From contig ML677364.1 of assembly GCA_007922305.1 (NCBI GenBank), positions 18,622,260 through 18,686,259 on the forward strand: DNA of 64,000 bases, read 5' to 3'. The DNA is from Dermatemys mawii. Taxonomy: Eukaryota > Chordata > Testudines > Dermatemydidae. The notes under the pieces are model-generated. The model was not told the DNA's origin and made no database searches. It saw only the letters and a program-made list of their open reading frames with translations. Every line of letters begins with the position of its first letter. Position 1 is the first letter of the stretch. A program made the translations under genes and the position numbers. Of the stretch, positions 56,761 to 64,000 are shown one piece after another.

Positions 56761-59700
56761 TATACTATGTAGACTTTCAGTTGTGGGGAACAAATTATGG
56801 GGAGTCACTTCCACTTGGGAAATCATTTTTAATACTTTAATATGTCATCCCTACACATGGATCTGATTGCAGTAAGGTCTTAAATTATTAGAATTATGTC
56901 AGTATTAAGATGTAAAGTATTATTAGTAATAGAGTTAGGACACTGATTTTAAGTATGGTCTTTAGACTGGAATTGTCCCTTTAAAATATCCTGTGGACTA
57001 CATAATGAAAAATACCACCAAGTGAAAGGAACCCTCACTGCTGTTGTAATCACAGTCTAAAGGCATCTATTGTAGCAAGGAAATTGAGTAACTTACAAAG
57101 TGAGGTGAGGTAGGCTTTCACAGCTGTATTTTGGATTGGCTCACTGATTAGCTCAAATCATCCTCCTTCCCATTCATATGCCTTTTTCACAGGAAGTGAA
57201 AGGCTGCTTCATAAATAGGACTTGGGAATCTTTATGCTAGTAAAATTGTGATAATTGGGGGTGGAGAAACTAGTTCAGATAAAGTAAGCCTGAGTAGAAC
57301 TTTCAACCACATACCCAAACCAGTGCTTAGAGGGCCAAAGAGGTTTTTGTAAGGGCTTTTTTAAATTAGCTTTGAATGCCTCTGTTTTACTTTAGCATGA
57401 CCTTACTAGATTTCCAGTCCACCTGTGCAGAGAAAAAAATTTAGTTTAGGAAAGCTTTGCATTAAGCTTCTACTTTTTTGAATCCATAACCTAGCAACTT
57501 TGGATAACTAAGATTTATCCATCAGATTGATAAATGAGTTGCTCCCACAGGAACAACAAAAAAAAAATAATCAAAACATATACATATTCTTATTTGCCAC
57601 CTTAAATGTTTGACCTATATGAGCTATGTTTATAAGAGTATCATTGACTTCTTACTTTCAAACACAGTTTACACATTGAACAAAATGTTTAGATGTTTTT
57701 TAGAAGAGAAACAGCAAATTGAAGATAAAACATGCATTTCATAACTATATGCTCCCCATCCCTTTAATATTTGAGCAACAAGCTTGTGCCCTAACCCCTT
57801 GACCATCTTTCTTCTCTAGCAGTTGCATGCTGTTGTGAACCTAGTCACTGATCAGCAGAACATATGCATATGCTTAAGTGGATAAGGATAGTCTTAGGCA
57901 CATGCCTGATTGTCTTAATGCATCAGGTCCCTAAGCTATTGAATTTGCCATTGTATATACATACAGAAAATTAAATGCACCTCTTGACTAATCTTAGTAA
58001 TGTAAGCAAGTAGAACAATGAGGGTGGATACCAAATCAATTAATATCATGAAACAACTCCATTAAACATTACTACATGAAATAGTTTTATTTTATTTAAC
58101 TTGGAGACTGCCAGCAGAATCTTTCCATTCAGGAGCAAGGGACTTACTGGACCACAATACTTATGTTTTGATGCGTCATCTAATGTATCCTTGTCAATCA
58201 CTTGAATCACACAGATAGGACATGCAAACTTGACAGTTTTAATTAAATGTATATTATCTGAAGACACCTTAGGAGTTTCCCTGTTGAGTATGTACTAATT
58301 TTTTCACTTTTATCTCATTTTTTCTGACTAGAAAAATGATGGAGACTTTGACTGTAAAGGGAGACTTAATTGTTGATGACAGCAACTGCACTTGTTGCTG
58401 AATAGATTGACAGATTTTAACACCACAATTTCCTACATCACCTGCTTCTTCCACTATCCTTTACAGAGAGCAAGAGTATGCTTGTCAAAAATGTTGCAAC
58501 TGCTGGTGATTTTTGTTTCAAACCAGAGTCACTTTGTTTTCATTAGAACTGAGATTTATAAATATGGTCCCCTTCTGCCTACATGACAAATAAGTGAAAT
58601 AAAATTTAACACTTTGCTGCCAACAGCTAGCTGCAGCCAGAACAGTCCTAAATGTTCATCTATTCCCCTACTGTAAAACACATTTGGGTAATATCACAAC
58701 CTATTATCTGAGCAATCCTAAAAAACCAAAACCAGTTATAGCTAATTTGCTTCAGACAAGAGCCTCAGTGATCTGTTAGGTATTGCTCCCTAGCCTGACC
58801 ATAAAAATTAGACTTTGTTGGACCTACATGAGAAGTTCTCATTTGAGACCCTTTCACCAAGAAAGTTCTGCCTCCAGACCCAAAGATACAGATCTAGGGA
58901 CTGCAAACAAGAGCATTCAATTAATCTGATCTGCTATAGCTAGGCATAAGCAAAGAGGTGGACTTTGTTAGCTAGGCCCCAATCTGCATAAGACTTTAAA
59001 TATGTAACTCAAGATGTTAACTTTTACCTGGAATCAAATACTTTCCTGGGACAGATACACAGAGCACAGAAACAAGTACTGGAAACAATCACACAAATAA
59101 AATCATGACATGAAGATATTTTTCCATCTAATAAAGTCTTGTTCATCCAAAATCCTTGCAGCACCTTATGGCCAGGCTGGCAGTGATCCTTCTTTCATGA
59201 GACAAGCATGCTGTCAGTTTGCCTCAGTTCAATGTGTCTCTTTGCACTTCATGATATCCCAGAAAAACGCTTTATCTTTATCTCTAAACAGGGCCCCACC
59301 CTGCTGTTTGTTTCACCCTATAAATTTCCTCATCTCATTTTGCACCTGGTTCATTATGCAAATTGTATACTTCACGCTGTAGGCCTTCCATACAGAAATG
59401 GCCAGACAAGGAGACAGGTGTCTGACCTCGGAAGTGTTCCTTTCAGGCAGCAGGTGTATCAGATCCAAACAGGAAATCAATGTCCTTGCCATGGAAGATG
59501 TAGGGCCTGTCACATCAATGTAAAGTCAATGGGTCCATGAAAAAGCTACCAGGTTTCTGTGGTGTATGACAACAATGCAATCTGGAGATCAAAGTTATGG
59601 ACAAATATAGCAAAATGTGAATTTGAGAGAAAAAGTTTGTAATCCTCACACCAAGCACAAATGAAAAGAGACTTCTAGACCCTTAAATGCTCTTGAAGTC

Positions 59701-59780
59701 TCAGGTGGCTGTGATGACCAGAAGTACCCTGAATGGCAAATCACATTAAACACTCTGACATAATGGTGAAAAAGCACTAT
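56761..59780. other. unannotated AT-rich stretch
   Basis: No gene, exon or repeat with clear ends. Frames 59110-59382 and 59208-59540 overlap each other in different frames and carry no motif. Confidence 0.5.
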
Positions 59781-59785
59781 CCTTG

Positions 59786-60869
59786 TGTGACAGTGCTGTT
59801 CCTGGCGGGACCCAACTGAGTGCCAAGTCAGAGCAAATTGCTTCAAACAGGGCAGCTACAGCCCAAAGCCGGGTTTTTTTTCCCTCCATCTAAGGCAAAC
59901 CAAACCAGCAAAACAGAAAAGACTTTGGTTTCACCCCTCTGGCTAACACCACAAGTCACACAAGCAATTCCCTTAGACACTCCAGTTTTCCACAGTCACC
60001 ATCACCAGCCACTCATTATGGGGATAAATGAGTATGAAAACCAATACCCTAATAAAAGAAAAAGGTTCTACCTAATCCCAAAGAATCAGCCCCCAGTCCC
60101 AGGTCAATATACAAATTAGATATTGCCCACAAATCACGCTGTTGCCAATTCTTTAGTATCTACAATCTAAAGGTTTATTTATAAAAGGAAAAAGATACAG
60201 GTGAGAGTTAAAAATGGTTAAAAGAAATCGATTACATGCAATAATGGCAAAGTTCTTGGTTCAGGCTTGTTGCAGTGATAGAATAAACTGCAGGTTCAAA
60301 TCAAAGTATCCGGAATACATCCACAGCTGAAATGGGTCATCAGTCCTTTGTGTAGAGCTTCTGTTTGTAGCAAAATTCTTCCAGAGATATGAAGCAAGAA
60401 TGACGACTGAAGACAAGATGGAGATCAGACATCAGCCTTTTCCTGCACCTGGAAAGATTATAATTCTCTTTGTTCTCTGCTGTAGAACATTACAGCAAAA
60501 TGGAGTTTGGAGTCACATGGGCAAGTCCCTGCCCGCTTGCTAAGACACAAGATGTGTCTGCCTTCCCTTAATGGGTCCATTGTGTAGCTGGTGGTTCTTA
60601 ATGGGCCATCATGCAAGCTAAGGAGAGCTAAAACCAAGTTGTTTGGAATGTTACCCAGCAGCATAACAATTTTGAGATACAGACAGCAGAACCAAAATTT
60701 GTAACTTCACATAAAAAAAAATGATACACATATAGATAGCATAATCATAATCATCAAGCCATAACCTGGTCTTAGACGCTTATGACTACCTTTACACAAG
60801 ACTGGGGGCCACTACAGGATCTTTGTTACAATGATCTATGTGATCCCAGATTATTTCAATATCGTCACA
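59786..60869 (-). mobile_element. solo LTR (1084 bp) with perfect 5-bp duplication
   Basis: Bounded by TGTGACAG and ATCGTCACA, TG...CA with a TGTGAC/GTCACA inverted terminus. It is flanked by CCTTG at 59781-59785 and 60870-60874. The minus orientation is supported by AATAAA on that strand (plus 'tttatt' at about 60175). No gag, pol or env between the ends, so the proviral interior was lost, presumably by recombination between two LTRs. A 5-bp duplication suits a Gypsy-type or ERV3-type integrase; the family is not identified. Confidence 0.85.
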
Positions 60870-60874
60870 CCTTG

Positions 60875-61028
60875 CTACCCTGTGGAACTCATTCCCTCAG
60901 CCAACAAGAGTTACTTCCACTTTCTCTGGATTAGGTGTCAGACAATTCAGCATCCAAGTTCCCAGTTCAGCCAGGCACCAAGAATGTAAGGACATGTCCC
61001 CATCTGGATCAGATATACAAGGACCATG
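60875..61028. other. short unannotated stretch
   Basis: No feature recognised between LTR and CR1. Confidence 0.3.
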
Positions 61029-61029
61029 A

Positions 61030-63480
61030 ACATAAGAATGGCTATACTGGGTCAGACCAAAGGTCCATCTAGCCTGATATCCTGTTTATCAACAGTGGCC
61101 CAATGTCAGGTGCCCCTGAGGGAATGACCAGAACAGGCAATCCAAGTGAGCCTGTTGCCCATTCCCAGCTCAGGCAAACATGCTAGTGACACTATTCCTT
61201 CCTATCCTGGCTAGTAACCACTGATGGACCTATCCTCCTGGAGATTATATAGTTCTTTTTTGAACCCTGTTATATAGTGTTGGTCTTCACAATATCCTTT
61301 GGAAAGGAGTTCCACAGGTTGACTGTGCATTGTGTGAAAAAACACACTTCATTTTGTTTGTTTTAAACCTGCTGCTTATTAATTTCATTTGGTGACCCCT
61401 AGTTCTCTTACCTTGAAAAAGGCGTAAACAGCACTTCCTTACTTTCCCCAAATCAGTCATGATTTTGTAGACCTCTATCATACCACCCCCACAGTTGTTT
61501 CTTTTCAGCATGGAAAAGTCCCAGTCTTATTAATCTCTCCTCATATAGAAGCTGTTCCATACCTCTAATCATTTTTGTTGCTCTTTTCTGAACCTTTTCC
61601 AATATATTTTTTGAGATGGGGCAACCATATCTGCATGCAGTATTCAAGATGTGGATGTACTATGGATTTATATAGAGGCAGTATGAAGTTTTCTGTCTTA
61701 TTGTCCATCCCTTTCTTAATGATTCCCAACACTGTTTGCTCTTTTGACTGCACAAACTGATCATTTATTCCTACCTTTGTTTCCTATCTTTTAACCAGTT
61801 ACCAATCCATGAAAGACCTTCCCTCTTATCCCTTTGCTGAGGGACCTTGTCAAAGGCTTTCTGAAAATCTAAGTACACTATGTCCACTGGATCTCCTTGT
61901 CCACATATTTGTTGACCCCTTCAAAGAATTCTAGCAGATTGGTGAGGCATGATTTCCCTTTACATAAAAAATGTTGACTCTTGCAGAATAAATTATTGTC
62001 ATTATGCATCTGACAAGTTTGTTCTTTACAATAGTTTCAATCAATTTGCCTGGTACTGAAATCAAGCTTACTGGCCTGTAATTGCTAGGGTCACCTCTGG
62101 ATCCCATTTTTAAAATTGGCATCATGTTAGTTATCCTCCAGTCCTTTGGTACAGAAGCTGGTTTAAATGACAGGTTACAAACTACAGTTAGTAGTTGTGC
62201 AATTTCACATTTTAGTTCCTTCAAAACCCTTGGGTGATCTTCTGGTGCTGGTGACTTTACTGTTTAATTTATCAATTTCAAGACCTCCTCTAATGACACT
62301 TCAATCTGAAACAGTTCCTCGGATTTGTCACCCTAAAAGAATGGCTAGGGTTTGGCAATCTCCCTCATCCATGAAGACTGATGTAAATAATTCATTTTGT
62401 TTCTCCGCAATGGCCTTATCCTTGAGTGCTCCTTTAGCATCATCATCCAGTGGCTGCACTGGCTGTTTAGCAGGGTTCCTGCTTCTGATGTAATTACATT
62501 TTTTTTTTTTGGCTATTACTTTGAGTCTTTGGCTAACTGTTCCTCAAATTCTTTTTTTGGCCTTCCTGATTATATTTTTAAACTCTGGCACATGAGATAT
62601 ATTCTCATTTCTATTTTCCTCACTAGGATTTAACTTCCACTTTTTAAAAGGATGCCTTTTTGTCTCACTGCTTCTTTTGCTTTTTTGTTTAGCCATATTG
62701 GCACTTTTTTGATTCGCTGTGTTTTTTAATTTGGAGTATGCAATTAAGTTGAGCCTGTGTTATGGTGCCTTTAAAAAGTTTCCATGCAGCTTACAGGGAT
62801 TTCACTTTTGGTGATATACCTTTTAATTTCTGTGTAACTAGCTTCCTCTCTTTTGTATAGTTCCAGTTTCTGAAATTAAATGCTAGTGTTGAACTACTGT
62901 GGTGTTTTCCCCACCACAGGGATGTTAAATTTAATTATATTATGGTCACTACTACCAAGCGGTCTAGCTATAGTCACCTCTTGGACTAGATCCTGTGCTC
63001 CACTTAGGACCAAATCAATAATTGGCTTTCCTCTTGTGGGTTCCAGGACTAGCTATTTTGAGAAGCAATCATTTAAGGTGTCATGAAACTGTCTGCATCC
63101 TGTCCTGAGGTGATACGTACCCAGGCAATATGGGAATAGTTGAAATCCCACATTATTATTGAGTTTATTTTTATAGCCTGTCTAATCTCCCTGAGCATTT
63201 CACAGTCACTATCACCATTCTGGTGACACAGTCATATATTCCTACTGCTTTACTCTTATTAGCAAAGAATTGCAATCCATAGAGATTCTATGGTACAGTT
63301 TGGTTCATTTACTATTTTTACTTCATTTGATTCTACTCTTTCACATGTAGTGCCACTCCCGCGCCAGCACAACCTGTTCTTTCCTTACGATATATTTTGT
63401 ACCCTGGTATTACTGTGTCCCATAAAACAATGTCATCAAAATGCCTGTTAGCAGTGCAGCCCAAGCTGTCTCACTGTATT
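61030..63480 (-). mobile_element. CR1 LINE, second subfamily, about 2.45 kb
   Basis: Minus-strand relic of ORF2. The upstream part (about 63480-62900) is from the endonuclease region. The RT fingers follow in frame 62224-61931, with FKPASVPKDWRITNMMPILK and the conserved NYRPVSLISVPGKLIE (near 62083-62036). The C-terminal third is spread over overlapping frames: ILGIIKKGMDNKTENFILPL, HPHLEYCMQIW, QKRATKMIRGMEQLLYEERL. The 3' end 'gctatactgggtcagacca' lies at 61041 on the plus strand. Same subfamily as 53060-53930 but on the other strand. Frameshifts are common. Confidence 0.9.
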
Positions 63481-63524
63481 CTCATGTCCATGCTGTGCAG
63501 AGGGCTGACAAAATCTTGTGGAAC

Positions 63525-63925
63525 TGGTTCTGTTTCAATTTAATAATGATTCAAGACTGTCAAATAATAAGCTCAAATGGAATTATTTAGTCAAAGATTA
63601 GTACAGCACTATACAGAACACATTGCCATCCTTGGGGTAAGGTATGGAGCTGGTGGAACACCAGCAGTTTGCATTGCCCTCCTAATTTTCCCACACTTGG
63701 TCTTTTTATAGAGTCTGAGACAAAGAATCCCCTTTTTCCCCACAATTAATTTCACTGGGGATTCCCAAAGAATCCCAAAAAAACCACTTTCCCACAATTA
63801 ATTTCACTGTATCCTCTTTTGACATTTTCTCTATTCATTTATGGAGTTTCTTTTATGGTATCTTTAAGTTACATGATCAATAAACTAAAGGGAATTCTAA
63901 TCAGTCACTGTTAGTGTTTCATCTC
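63525..63925. repeat. dispersed repeat R63, uninterrupted copy
   Basis: Matches the split copy at 20165-20373 plus 21209-21425 in order and strand, including 'cggaatt/tggaattattta', 'tttcttttatggtatcttta' and 'caataaactaaagggaat'. It contains an internal near-duplicate, 'cccacaattaatttcactg', at about 63740 and 63793. Class unknown. Confidence 0.65.
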
Positions 63926-64000
63926 TTACAGATCCCATCTGTACTGTCAACGATCCCTTATTGACCACTGTAGCGAAGCGGCGACTCACCCTCGGTGCCT
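63926..64000. other. window edge
   Basis: Ends in 'tgtagcgaagcggcgactc', a GC-rich turn that may be the start of another repeat (TG start) cut by the window edge. Confidence 0.3.

Noticed and set aside
1..64000. Undescribed multi-gene system
   Set aside because: No cluster of intact frames exists; all coding signals are retroelement relics, so no such claim is supported.

Overview
This is vertebrate nuclear DNA. It is AT-rich and intergenic or intronic in character, with no intact cellular gene that I can recognise. The organism is most probably a turtle, and otherwise another non-avian sauropsid. The basis is the repeat content: several subfamilies of CR1 LINE (including the TAGAATCATAGAAT-type 3' end), Penelope-like elements with a GIY-YIG domain and the 'cccacgaaagctcatgc' tail, MIR-like SINEs, many short hAT- and Harbinger-like elements, and LTRs beginning TGTGAC. 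Species assignment is inference. Almost every long open frame is either a relic of retrotransposon coding sequence or a chance frame.

Layout. 1-5 kb: a cluster of short inverted-repeat DNA elements (about 600-1138), then a CR1 3' end lying between the two inverted arms of a Penelope tail (1155-1640). 7.2-9.7 kb: an LTR-like block and a decayed Penelope-like element. 13.5-15 kb: a second Penelope-like element with reverse transcriptase (RT), zinc-finger-like and GIY-YIG parts plus its 3' tail. 15.7-17 kb: the 3' part of an R2-type retrotransposon with a restriction-like endonuclease (RLE). 20-21.4 kb: a dispersed repeat split by a GC-rich DNA element. 22 kb: a small hAT. 22.6-23.6, 28.5-28.8 and 33.7-35.9 kb: CR1 copies. 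26.3-27.6 kb: two GC-rich DNA elements, one with a perfect 8-bp target duplication. 42.6 and 43.8 kb: two MITEs. 46.2-50.5 kb: an LTR with a 4-bp duplication, then a long CR1 that was itself cut by a Penelope insertion with a 14-bp duplication. 51.3-52.4 kb: a LINE fragment and a 635-bp hAT containing a GC-rich hairpin. 53-54 and 61-63.5 kb: two CR1 copies of another subfamily on opposite strands. 59.8-60.9 kb: a solo LTR with a perfect 5-bp duplication. 63.5-64 kb: a second copy of the 20-kb repeat.

There are no operons or gene pathways here. What works together is the history of insertions: nested copies and target-site duplications give a relative order of transposition. I found no convincing undescribed functional system. 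The best leads are the R2-type relic away from ribosomal DNA, the Penelope insertions with inverted tails, and the several short elements whose ends are fixed by target duplications.
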